A DNA stretch of 64,000 nucleotides from Chrysemys picta bellii (taxonomy: Eukaryota > Chordata > Testudines > Emydidae), in contig NC_088804.1 of the NCBI RefSeq assembly GCF_011386835.1, forward strand, positions 33,343,549 to 33,407,548, given 5' to 3'. The position numbers were made by a program, and so were the translations under genes. Shown here piece after piece: positions 37,111 through 47,372 of the stretch. Within the stretch, counting starts at the first letter, position 1; the number at the start of each line of letters is the position of its first letter. The notes under the pieces were generated by a model, which saw only the letters and a list, made by a program, of their open reading frames with translations, did not search any database and was not told the origin of the DNA.

Positions 37111-37444
37111 CAGGGGTCGGCAACGTTTGGCACACGGCTCACCAGAGTAAGCACCCTAGCGGGCCGGGCCAGTTTATTTACCTGCTGACGCGGCAGGTTC
37201 GGCCGATCGTGGCCCCCACTGGCCGCGATTCACCGTCCCGGGCCAATGAGGGCGGCGGGAAGTGGCGCGGGTGAGGGATGTGCTGGCCACGGCTTCCAGC
37301 TGCCCCCATTGGCCCGGGATGGCGAACCGCGGTAAGTGGGGGCCGCGATCGGCCAAACCTGCCGCGTCAGCAGGTAAATAAACTGGCCTGGCCCGCTAGG
37401 GTGCTTACCCTGGCGAGCCGCGTGCCGAACATTGCCGACCCCTG
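37111..37444. mobile_element. Complete palindromic hAT-type MITE (334 bp)
   Basis: Reference copy for the family here. It starts 'caggggtcggcaacgtttgg' and ends with the inverse, 'cattgccgacccctg'. The two halves are inverse copies nearly to the centre, including the 'cctgctgacgcggcaggttc' and 'ccgcgtcagcaggtaaataa' blocks. A perfect 8-bp TSD, ttctagac, occurs at 37103-37110 and 37445-37452, which places it with hAT elements. It is far more GC-rich than its surroundings. Open frames on both strands reflect composition and symmetry; it encodes no transposase. Confidence 0.93.
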
Positions 37445-37539
37445 TTCTAGACTCTCCCTTGCAAATAAACCTTTACAGATTCAGAACACCATCCTATAAA
37501 GTACATACCTAATTTGCCATTAGGGTGTTTCTGTTGTTG

Positions 37540-37925
37540 TTAGAGCTAGTGAGTTCTAATCCAAGTTCTCCCATTGAGACAACTGATGGACATGGACAAG
37601 ACACCTTACACCCAAACTGCCACTATTTCGCAGTGCCTCGATTTTTGGGTGGCCAACTTAAAACACCAGATTTTCAAGAAGTGCGGGGCACTTGAAGCTC
37701 TAGTTGACGTTTCTGGCAGGCTGTAGGTGTTCATCACCTCTGAATATCAAGTAACTCCATTTGATCCTGAAAAAATGGAGGCAACCCAAATTAGCAGCCA
37801 CTTCTGAAAATGCAGGTGAAAAATATCTCTGTGGCTGTGTAAAATAGATATTATAATATGTACTTCATCAGGCTGTTGTGAGCATTAAAGAAAGCTTATA
37901 CAAATTCAGCTAAATTAGTGCTCTA
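37540..37925 (-). mobile_element. MIR-like SINE with an internal insertion
   Basis: Minus-strand MIR wording is split. 'gttctaatccaagttctcccattgagac' and the following region to about 37632 form one part. 'aaaaatatctctgtggctgtgtaaaatagatattataatatgtacttcatcaggctgttgtgagcattaaagaaagcttatacaaattcag' (37826-37910) forms the other. The 37633-37825 part has 'gcacttgaagctctagttgacg' and 'tctgaaaatgcagg' wording of a different short repeat. Confidence 0.55.
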
Positions 37926-38548
37926 TGAGTGGCAAAATATTTTTCACCAAGTTTTCACCAGGAACAGCATAACCAATGTGGAGCATCCACAAGTGATGAT
38001 TACCCCTTGTTCACTGGGTTCATGTTAGAGTTCTGCATGCTGAGATTTCTAAAGAAACACCCACTGAATCAGTCACTTTCCTTGGATGGAATCCAGATAC
38101 ATTTCACTTCTCTACTTCCATATTGACCTTATACAGTAGGGTAAGGAATCTCTCCACTACTTCTCAAGGTTTCTTTAAATGAGGCAAAAAACCTTCCAAA
38201 GCATCCATGTTCAAACAGACAAACTATAGAGAAAACTCATATTATGTCACACAGCATTCTTGCAGTAAGAAAATTGTGGTGTGACCAAAACAGAAGACAC
38301 TTAATTTAATGGGGAAAAATTACACACATTTGTTCAGGGAGAAACCAATACAGCAACAACAGCTAATGCAATGTGCGCTATAACCTGCACCAGTCCTTCT
38401 GGCCTTACTTGCAAAAATAGTCCCACTGTCTTCAATAGCACAACTCAAGCGAGAGTAATGGGCAGGATTTGGTCCTCTCTTTGTTCACTTGCCTGGTCTA
38501 TATAGTCTGCATCATCTAGTATCTCAGCTCCCTTCAGTAGCTACATGA
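37926..38548. other. No gene seen
   Basis: Unique-looking spacer before the palindromic PLE-like insertion. Confidence 0.4.
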
Positions 38549-38562
38549 CTAACATATGTCAT

Positions 38563-38787
38563 ATTGTTCCCAGGATATTTGAAAGACAAGGTAGTGAGGT
38601 AATACCTTTTATTGGACCAACTTCTGTTGGTGAGAGAGACAAGCTTTCGAGCTCACACAGAGCTCTTCTTCAGGTCTGGGAAATGTACTCAGAGACCTGA
38701 AGAAGAACTCTGTAAGCTCAAAAGTGTGTCTCTCCCACCAGCAGAAGCTGGTCCAATAAAAGGTATTACCTCACCCATCTTGTCTCT
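38563..38787 (-). mobile_element. Palindromic PLE-like 3'-end insertion, second family
   Basis: Two inverse arms: 'gaggtaataccttttattggaccaacttctgttggtgagagagacaagctttcgagctc...cttcaggtctggg' and its complement-type partner 'acctgaagaagaactctgtaagctcaaaagtgtgtctctcccaccagcagaagctggtccaataaaaggtattacctc'. A 14-bp TSD with one mismatch flanks it (ctaacatatgtcat at 38549-38562; ctaacatatgttat at 38788-38801). The backbone parallels the 30256-30470 family: hairpin, GAAAGCTT, AATAAA, CTCTAA and an 'acacggct' type terminus in the better-preserved copies. That is why I place it with Penelope-like elements. The minus strand carries the longer 3' end. Confidence 0.7.
38644..38673 (-). ncRNA. Hammerhead-like ribozyme core in PLE-like repeat
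   Basis: On the minus strand: CTGAAGA (complement of 38667-38673), one extra A (38666), a six-base stem GAGCTC / GAGCTC around a five-base loop (38649-38665), then GAAA (38645-38648) and GCTTGTC. These are the invariant C-U-G-A-N-G-A and G-A-A-A blocks of a hammerhead joined by stem II, and hammerheads are known in Penelope-like elements. The extra A and the lack of a clear stem I are reasons for caution. Activity is inference. Confidence 0.45.
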
Positions 38788-38801
38788 CTAACATATGTTA
38801 T

Positions 38802-41107
38802 GAGAGATTTGTTCTTCACCAGTGCTTATTTGTTCATTACATGTTTTGCTTTTGTAATTAAAGATCTGAGCTCGGATCCTGCAATCAGATCCACTAAAGC
38901 AGACCTCTGTGCCCATACTGACCCACAGCAACTTCTGTGAGTCTACCCACAGTAGACTTCTGTGAGTCTGCCCTAGTGGATTGGATTACAGGCTTGAGGT
39001 CTTATAGTGTATATGTTGCTACTTCAAGGGCATTCTGACCTGAACAACGGAATAACTAGGAATAATAAGATCAGCCCTGCAGAATGGCTAGCCAAGCTAT
39101 AAAACTATGCTAGGGCCACTAGTGCATATCCACTATTTTACAGATGTAGTTTGGCCACACCAGAAAACACGGCTCCTCTTGGCTGATTGCACTTGAGTGC
39201 CGGGAAGATGGGAAGTGTTGCGAAAGAGACAGCCTGATCAGATCAGATGGGAGTAGGGCTGGCTAGACTGCCTTGAATTTAAAGGCAGTGGTCTCTCTTT
39301 GTTTCTCATTTTGTATCAACTCGAAGAGCCTTCGTTGCTCAACAGTTTGTACATCCAGTTTTTTCACAGCTGTCAAATCAAATTGATTTTCAGTCATTTT
39401 AACCTGGGCAGGATCAGCAAACCTAGTCCCCCAGGTGAAAAGCCAGTGTAGCAAGGAAGCCACTCTAGTTGGCTGTACTATCCAATTCTTCTAAGATACA
39501 AAGAATTTGTTTGTCTTGCTTATGAGAGTTGAGGGACCAATGGCACGGAAGGCTAAATCCCTCATTATCCCCATGGTACACACTTCACTCTTTGCTATCA
39601 ATACACACTGCTGAAATGTTTCCAGGGCTAGTAATACAGTTGGCAGTGTCTGATCAGGAAAGGACCTCTACAGAGCTAGCTCAGTGTCTGAATTACACTT
39701 CAGCCCTTGGGAAGACAATTTCTTTGTTCCCATTCGAGGTCAGTTGTGGGGTAACATGTTATCCGTCTCTCAGTCTTTACTAGCAGAACATATTACTGAA
39801 AGATGTGGAAATTGAGAAAGAAAAATAAATAAAATGAACAAGCAAATTAAAAAGGGCTTGGGGGAAACAAAATCCCAACCTGTATGCAATATTCTTATCA
39901 ACAGGGCAATGGGAACTAAATTTGGGATTTGCATCTTGATGGGTACAGTAGATCTGAACACCACATGATTCGTGAGCATCTGTTCAGCAAACACAGTCAC
40001 TATGATTACAAATGTACTGAGTCGAGTTAATGTAAGAGCTAGAATCCAGCAAATTCATTTAATCTGTAAAACCACAATTTCTCCTTTGATTTTCACTGTA
40101 TTACGCCGAAGGGTGAATTTGGCCCTTTTATGCAGGAAGGTATCTGTGTGTATTATGCGATATGTGCTATGTATTTAGGATTTCTCTTTTCTGTAAATCC
40201 AGCGGCCACAACTAGAATTCTCCACGAATCTAGTAGTGCTCCACTCATATTGCTATACTCATTACATTCACAGACCTCCTTACTACTCCAGTTGTGGTCA
40301 AAATCTACCCATGTTGCCTTGAATCAGTTCACCTAGATGTTGCCCAAGATTTGGCAAAAGCTCAGAACATGATTGTAGTAGCATTTGGCAGTAAAAATCA
40401 ACCAAGTACCCTAGGCCCAAACTGCTGAAAGTAAAGTGATGAAGTAAAGTGTTAAAAACTATTAAAAGAGACTTGATTCTCCAAAAATGTTTTGCATCCA
40501 TTGCTACAGCCATAACTGTTGCTTTCCAATTTTGCCTCATTCCTCAGCATAACACCTTTTCTCCCCCCACTTCCTAATTAGCAGATTAGAGAGCTGAGTT
40601 CTGATTGGCTTCGAGATAAGGCCACTAAAGATTGTTTCTGTGCATGTGAGTGAATTAAAAGCTATCCATTTTATTACCAAAGAAATGAATTAGAGCGAAG
40701 CTAGTGAAAAGAAATAAATCTAAGTGGGGATAGTGAGTTATAGGGAGATGGGTGAGAAAAGTAGAAAAAGAAATTGATCATGACAATCTCCTCTTAGCCA
40801 GCTGGCACAGCAGCTCAGCTGGTGAAAACCCAGAAGCTTTCAGTGCAATACATTTCACAAGAGATCTTATGGCTTCATTCAATTACAAAACATCACACAA
40901 AAAGGCCTTTTATCATTTTCCTCCAGAACTTTCATGCCGGAGGTGAAGTGTATTTAAGACACAGGATATGAAACCTGAAGCCTTTGCATTGGCTATTTGT
41001 GTAACAGCATGAAGTGGGCTTAGGCCAGCATGCAGGTGAGAGTTGTCAATATCAAACCTAAAGATGGGGAAATTCCTTTTTCCCTTTATAAGTATCAATC
41101 ACATGAT
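38802..41107. other. No confirmed gene; contains one coding-like stretch
   Basis: Near 38875-38995 lies a small palindromic repeat with a tandem 'cttctgtgagtct' duplication. Apart from the 39263-39463 minus-strand stretch listed separately, nothing looks like an exon. Confidence 0.4.
39263..39463 (-). other. Unassigned coding-like stretch, 66 codons
   Basis: An open frame whose C-terminal part is rich in charged and helix-forming residues, with a segment like TENQFDLTAVKKLDVQ followed by EQRRLFELIQNEKQ. It looks less random than neighbouring frames. I do not recognise the family. There is no clear promoter, and no splice acceptor or donor pair that I could settle on. It could be a fragment of a decayed retroelement, a processed pseudogene, or chance. 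Confidence 0.2.
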
Positions 41108-41112
41108 CCATG

Positions 41113-42339
41113 TGTGATGGGCTGGGTAACAGAAACCCTCTTGGGAACATTACCTGGTGTGCTGAGACTACCTCTGAGCCCGTTTTCCCTGCCAGCTTGT
41201 GACTTCAGAACCCTGTCTTGTTGAGCCAGACACGCTAGCCTGCTGCAAACACAGACCCAGATCTGAACAACATCCTCCAAAGCTGCAGGCTTTAACTGAA
41301 AGCCATTTAGCAGGTACTCCTGTCTCCAGCACCCAGATACCCAGTCCCCAATGGGGTCCAAACCCCAAATAAATCCGTTTTACTCTGTATAAAGCTTATA
41401 CAGGGTAAAATCATAAATTGTCCACTCTCTATAACACTGATAGAGAGATATGCACAGCTTTTTGCTCCCATAGGTATTGATTACTTACTCTGGGTTAATT
41501 AATAAGCAAAATGTGATTTTATTAAATATAAAAAGTAGGATTTAAGTGGTTCCAAGTAATAACAGACAGAACAAAGTAAATTACCAAGCAAAATTAAACA
41601 AAACACGCAAGTCTAAGACTAATACATTAAGAAACTGCATACAGGTAAATCTCACCCTTAGAGACGTTCCAATAAGCTTCTTTCACAGACTGGACTTCTG
41701 TGAAGTCTGGGTCCAGCAATCATTCACACCCCCGTAGTTACTGTCCTTTGTTCCTGTTTCTTTCAGGCATCTCTTGGGGGTGGAGAGGTCATCTCGTAAG
41801 CCAACTGAAGACAAAATGGAAGGGTTTCCAGGGCCTTTTATATTCTTTCTCCTGTGGACAGAAACCCCTTTGTTCTCCTGTCCAAAAATCACAGCAACAA
41901 GATGGCGTTTGTAGCCACCTGGGCAAGTCACATGTCTATGAATGATTCAGCTTTTTGCAGACTGACGCCATTGTTTACATGTTAGTTTGAATGTTCTCAG
42001 GAAAGCTCAGATGTGGATTGGCATCTCCCAAAGTCCATTGTCAGTTAAATGTTTCTTGATTGGGCACTTACTGATAATACTCCTTTCTCAAGAAGCTGAC
42101 CAAATGCTTCGCTGAGGCTTCTTAGAATCAAACACATTGAGATACAAGTACATAGCCAATATTCATAACTTCAAATACAAAAATGATACACACATACAGA
42201 CAGCATAATCATAACCAGCAAACTACAACTTTTCCATAGACACCCCACTTGGCCTCCTCTGTACAAAACCTGGTGCCTCCATAGGACCCTGGTTGCAACA
42301 ATGATCTATACGATCACAGTTCGTGTCAATAACGTCACA
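41113..42339 (-). mobile_element. Solo LTR of an endogenous retrovirus-like element (1227 bp)
   Basis: Ends are TGTGATG... and ...CGTCACA, inverse of each other, flanked by a perfect 5-bp TSD, ccatg at 41108-41112 and 42340-42344. On the minus strand a TATA-type 'aatataaaaggcc' lies near 41831-41843. An AATAAA signal lies at 41518-41523, about 310 bases downstream, the order expected of U3-R-U5, so the element is on the minus strand. No retroviral coding sequence flanks it, so it is a solo LTR. Frames at 41095-41945 lie inside it and are not genes. Confidence 0.88.
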
Positions 42340-42344
42340 CCATG

Positions 42345-44379
42345 GTTCTCAGGTTGGACAGGATTTTGTTTCTAAAGATACGTGGAGCCATAGTTACTGA
42401 TGAGTTCTCAGAAAAACAGGCACTGAAACCTGTCTGGGCCATATATCAAAAAGTCCATACAGTACGAGCATCACTGGATACCCAGCTCTGCTGCTTGATG
42501 TGATCTGTACAAAAGCAACCCTGCCTTCATGAGCAGGATGCCACATTTCAGGCCAGCCCAGAGAATGCTTTGGCACTCTTTACTGCTGATGCCTCCAGGA
42601 TCAAAATATTCAGTGGTCTCAGCCCAAAGCTAGTGCTCACTGTGAATGACAGCATCACTGGTGCCTAGCTTGGTGGGAGAACTCTGCTGATATTCTACCA
42701 GTGTGTTTTGTGCATGTCCCATCACAATAACAGGTAACAGGACTTGCCTACTCTAACACATGGCTGGAGCCCATCTGCTTACCCACAATGTGTGCAATAT
42801 GGCCTATGTACTGACTTTGTTTCCTTTACCACACTGCTCCAACACAACATGGTTTGCTTTAGGATGGACTGGGTCCTGCAGCTTGTTTTTGAAGAGGTGA
42901 AAGTGAACTCAGGCCTGTTCTTCCTGGATCGTTGGGTATGCCAAATGGCAGCTCCCAAATTTTAGGGCACCAATAAAGGGATCCTTTTAGGAATCATGAA
43001 ACAAAGCACCATCCTCACCTTCTCTAAAATCCACAGGGACTTCTGAGAAAGAAGAGACAGACTATCACTCCTTCCACCCACCACTCCACAGGGCAATAGG
43101 AAAAAGAAACTCCTTCTTTTGTGGAAGGTGATACACTAAGCCCACAGGCAGACAGGCCCCTATAAGAGTTAGCTTGGGTCCATAACAGCCACAAAATGAA
43201 TATTATAATGCTGTCTACCCCGGGGTTTAGTAGAACAGCTGCTGCTCTCCTATCCCAGGTGCCCTATCCCAGGTGCCCAGGAAGAGTTTTCTCTGAAGGC
43301 AACAACAGTAACCATCAGACTCCAAAGGCTTGTTATTGGGAAGTGGATAGCTGTAAGGGGAGCAAGGTGGTCACAGGGACGCTCAGTTCTGGATGTGATA
43401 TGAATCTTTTGTCCAGCTGTCCTTACCTGTCCCTTCCTCCTGCAGCTAAGTAGAAATAGGGCAGCACCAGATCTCGCCTGTGTAAATACTGTAGCCATTG
43501 TTTATGTGATCCCTCTCTCTTTATATATGATGAAACAATCAGAGAAATCCAACAAATTGTGAACTGTCTTGGCATGTCAGTGCTGCTCATGCTCTTCATG
43601 ATAGCATGTCAGGGACCTCCCAGTGCACTCCTACCCTTGCGCTAGGTTAGCAATATCATGCAAGAATGTAGCATAACAGCATTGTCATCAGGCAAACATG
43701 TGAAGCAGCAGAAATAACGATCAGAGCTGAGAGCTGGATCATAGTAACCTGCGAGGAGGCGTGTGCAAGAGAAAATGAGATAATGGAAAAAGAGGGAAGC
43801 CCTGTTGCTGAGGAAGAGGTCTAAGAATAGAAAGAAGGGCAAGGGAGTAGGAAGCAGTGAGGTGCCTCATCTCCATACTCAAAGTTTCATTGGCTTTGAA
43901 ATGACTGTAGGGGGCTTATTTTTCCACATCTAAATACCCACTTGCATGCACCCACAGAATATGCAGTTGTATGTGCAGCTGCCACAAATACATGTGAAAA
44001 TATAGGTTTACAAGTGTGGATACATACACAGATGAACCTGTACCAACTAAACTTAGGTCCTTATAGACTGGCTGATACTTTCTGGAAAATTGTAGTAAAC
44101 ATTATGACCTAGACTCTCAGATGGTGCTATCCAGCATTGTGTCATTGAAATCAATGGAATTATGGACATTTCTATCAGCTGAGGATCTGGCAAAACTTTA
44201 GAGCCCACAAGTCCACTCAGTCCTACTTCTTGTTCAGCCAATTGCTAAGACAAACAAGTTAGTTTACATTTGCAGGAGATAATGCTGCCAGCTTCTTATT
44301 TACAATGTCACCTGAAATTGAGAACAGGTCTTCCCATGGCACTGTTGTAGCCAACCTTGCAAGGTATTTATGTGCCAGA
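42345..44379. other. No gene seen
   Basis: Moderate-GC, unique-looking DNA. Frames of 60-85 codons at 42744-42965, 43196-43453 and 43250-43498 overlap one another on opposite strands with no known domain. A short direct duplication 'ctatcccaggtgccc' occurs at 43251-43279. Confidence 0.4.
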
Positions 44380-44785
44380 TATCGTATGTCCCTTCATGCT
44401 TTGACTTGTAGGCTCTAAAGTTTTACATTGTTTTGTTTTTGAGTGCATTTGTAAATTGCACTTTCACATTAAAGAGATTGCATTCTGGTACTTGTCTGAG
44501 GTGAACTGAAAAAATACTATTTCTTTAGTTTATCTTTTTTACAGTGCAAATATTTGTAATCAAAAATAATATTATAAAGTGAGCCCTGTACACTTTGTAT
44601 TTTGTGTTGTAATTCAAATCACTATATTTGAAAATGTAGAAAAAAAATCCAAAAAGATGTATAAGAAATTTGAATTGGTATTCAATTATTGTTTAACAGT
44701 GTGATTAAAACTGCAATGAATCGTGATCATTTTTTTAATCTTGTGATTAATGGCGATGATTGTTTTAAATCTTTTGATAGTCTTA
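44380..44785 (+). mobile_element. 3' part of a large hAT-type DNA transposon
   Basis: 'tgacttgtaggctctaaagttttacattgttttgtttttgag', 'actatttctttagtttatctttttt', 'agtgagccctgtacactttgtattttgtgttgtaattcaaatcactatatttgaaaatgtag' and the repeated 'gtgattaaaactgcaatgaatcgtgat' form a stereotyped 3' region I associate with a widespread vertebrate hAT element whose end is built of 'gattaatcgc' motifs. The terminal inverted repeat itself is missing, so the copy is truncated on both sides. Family call is from memory of the pattern. Confidence 0.55.
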
Positions 44786-45898
44786 GTTTGTTGATCAGAG
44801 GTCCTCTGTACCTGCAATTCCCATTGGTTTCAGGAACTATATAATATCTAGGAAGAGTAATTTCTAAGCAGAATGTTTGAAAATTTCCACGGGTTTCAGC
44901 ATCGCTTTAAATAACAGATTATTTATTATTATTACTGTTGTGATGTTTTGGTAATCTCATCATAGCCATATAAAGTTATTTTTTCTCTCTAGAATTTACA
45001 TCTTCATTCTTGGCTAAAATCATTCAGCTAATGATCACGATTTCAGCATGCGAGGTTGCTGCGCATGCTCTCCTTTGCAGTGCAGCCTGGCACTCTGTAT
45101 GCATGCTGGTAGATAATCCAGGTCTTTAAAGGCGACTCCCTTTTTATCATTATATGACATAGGCTTTTAAAAGTTCAAGGTAAGGCCATTGTGTCTTGAG
45201 TCTATTTTTATATACAAAACAGTGCATGGAATTTAATTTTTTTTTCCATCTGCCAACCATTTTGACTAATTGAACCTTTTGGAGCCAGGGGTCAGGGTTT
45301 CCCAATGTAAACTAACCCTGGGGACTCTGCATTAGCAGAAATGTTGAAAAATTATGAAGGTATTTTTGGTTCTGAGGTTTGGTTCTGTTTTCCAGAGTTT
45401 AACTAGGATTCAGAAGAAACCCAAACTCCCCTTCTACATCTCTCTCTCTCTCTACATATATATATTTGGGTTCTTTTTAATGCCTCAAATTTTCCAGGCA
45501 CTAAAATTTCCCATTGCAACACTCCCCCCCAAAAAAAACTCCCCCTGCCCAACAAACCAGAAGGATATAACTCAAACCCACAGAAGTATGGAAATTCACA
45601 GCTAAGGCTCAAACTTCCATTATCTTGGCATAAGCAGAGTGTGCTTGGTAGCATTTTGGATGGAACGCCTTTGCAACTTGACACTGGAGGATTTTGGCTT
45701 TTTATAAATTCTTGTGTGGATTGAAGGCCAGGCCTTTGACAATTCTGTAGTGCATTTTAAATGTGATTTTCATTGGTATATTTTCATCTACAAATGTTTT
45801 TAGAGACCTTCATAGCCCATTTATTCCAATTCCATGCCACTCTCCAGAGGGTGTGCTGGCCCTTTAAAGCAGGTTATAGGCTCAGCAGTGCTGTGTTT
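44786..45898. other. No gene seen; microsatellite and a GCATGC cluster
   Basis: 45044-45112 contains several 'gcatgc' or near-identical words in about 70 bases. A (TC)n(TA)n microsatellite lies at 45438-45470. No exon recognised. Confidence 0.4.
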
Positions 45899-47372
45899 AG
45901 ACAAGTTAGATGTCAGCAGGACCTGATGAAATTCATCCCAGAGTACTTAAGGAACTAGCTGAAGCAATCTTGGAATGATTCACTATTATCTTTGAGAACT
46001 CATGGAGGACGGATGAGGTCTCAGATGACTAGAGAAGGGCAAACATATTACTATCTTTAAAAAGGGAAAGAGAGACAACCTGGAGAATTATAGACCAGTC
46101 TCTCCTCAATAGTTGGACAGATACTGGAACAAATTATTAAACAATCAATTTGTAAGCAACTAGAGAATAATAGGGTTACAAGGAATAGCCAGCATGGATT
46201 TGTCAAGAACAAATCATGCCAGACCAACCTAATTCCCTTCTTTGATAGGCTTATGGCCTAGTGGATAGCGGGGAAGCTGTAGACATGATATATCTTGATT
46301 TTTAGAATGGGACACACTTCCACATGACTTTCTCATAGGAAAACTAGGGAAATGTGGTCTACATGAAATTACTATAAGGTGGGTGTGTAACTGGTTGAAA
46401 GACTGCACTCAAAGAGTAGTTATCCATGGTTCACTGTCAAACTGGGACGATGAATCTAATGGGGCTTCCCAGGGGTCCGTCCTGGGTTTGGTACTACTCC
46501 ATATTTTCATTAATGACTTGAATAAATGGAGGGGAGAATATGCTTATAAAATTTGCAGATGACAACAATCCAGGAGGGCAGGATTAGAATTCAAATTGGA
46601 GAATTGGTCTGAAATCAATACAATGAAATTCAACAAAGACAAGTACAAAGTACTGCATTTAGGAAGGGAAAATCTAATGCACACATGCAAAATTGGGAAT
46701 AACTGGCTAGGCAATAGTACAGCTGAGAAGGTTCTGGATGTTACAATGAGTCACAAACTAAATATGAGCCAATGGTGTGATGCAGTTGTTAAAAAGACTA
46801 ATATAATTGCTGGGGTGTATTAACAGGAGTGTCCTATGTAAGACTCGGCACTGTGAGACCTCAGCTGGAGTAGTCTGTTCAGTTCTGGGCGCCATACCTT
46901 AATAAAGATGTGGACAAATTGGAGGGAGTCCAGAGGAGAGCAACAAAAATGATAAAAGTTTGAAAAAACCTGACCTATGAGGAAAAGTTAAAAAAACTGG
47001 GCATGTTTAGTCTTGAGAATAGAATACTAAGGGAGAAACTGATAAATCTTCAAATATGTTAAAGGCTGTTATAAAAAGGAGGGAGATCAATTGTTCTCCA
47101 TGTCCACTGAAGGTAGAACAAGAAGTCATTTGCTTAATCTTCAACAAGGGAGATTTGGGTTACCGTAGAGACTAGGACAATCTTTCTAACTATAAGCACT
47201 GGAATAGTCATCCAGTGGAAGCTGTGGAATTCCCATCACTGGATATTTTTAGAGTAGGTTAGACAAACATCTGTCAGGGATAGTTTACACGTACTTGGTC
47301 CTGCCTCAGTGCAGAGGCTGGACTATATGACTGCTCAAGATCCCTTCCAGCCTTACATTCCCATGATTCTGT
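45899..47372 (+). mobile_element. CR1 LINE, 5'-truncated and decayed
   Basis: Plus-strand CR1 from the start of the reverse transcriptase to the 3' end. Recognisable blocks in order: 'agcaggacctgatgaaattcatcccagagtactt', the region for YLDF at 46290, 'ggggcttcccaggggtccgtcctggg' for the G-x-P-Q-G-S-V motif at 46460-46487, 'aaaatttgcagatgac' for FADD near 46549, and the conserved C-terminal region. The 3' UTR ends at 'cctgcctcagtgcagaggctggactatatgactgctcaagatcccttccagccttacattcccatgattctgtg'. Several stops and frameshifts make it inactive. The 3' end is intact, typical of 5' truncation during target-primed reverse transcription. Confidence 0.92.
46596..46823 (+). pseudogene. CR1 reverse transcriptase fragment (open part)
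   Basis: Longest open piece of the 45899-47372 CR1, 75 codons. It contains MKFNKDKYKVLHLGRENLMH followed by a segment around 'NNWLGNSTAEKVLDVTMSHK', matching the region after the catalytic FADD box that is also seen in the 53646-57335 CR1. Upstream the YLDF block is followed by a stop codon near 46300, so the enzyme cannot be made. Confidence 0.85.

Noticed and set aside
37083..37499. Frames of 60-73 codons on both strands
   Set aside because: They come from the palindromic MITE. The same peptides recur wherever the MITE occurs, so they are not genes.
41095..41945. Frames of 63-88 codons, some antisense to each other
   Set aside because: All lie within the solo LTR 41113-42339, with its perfect TSD. 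None resembles a retroviral protein.
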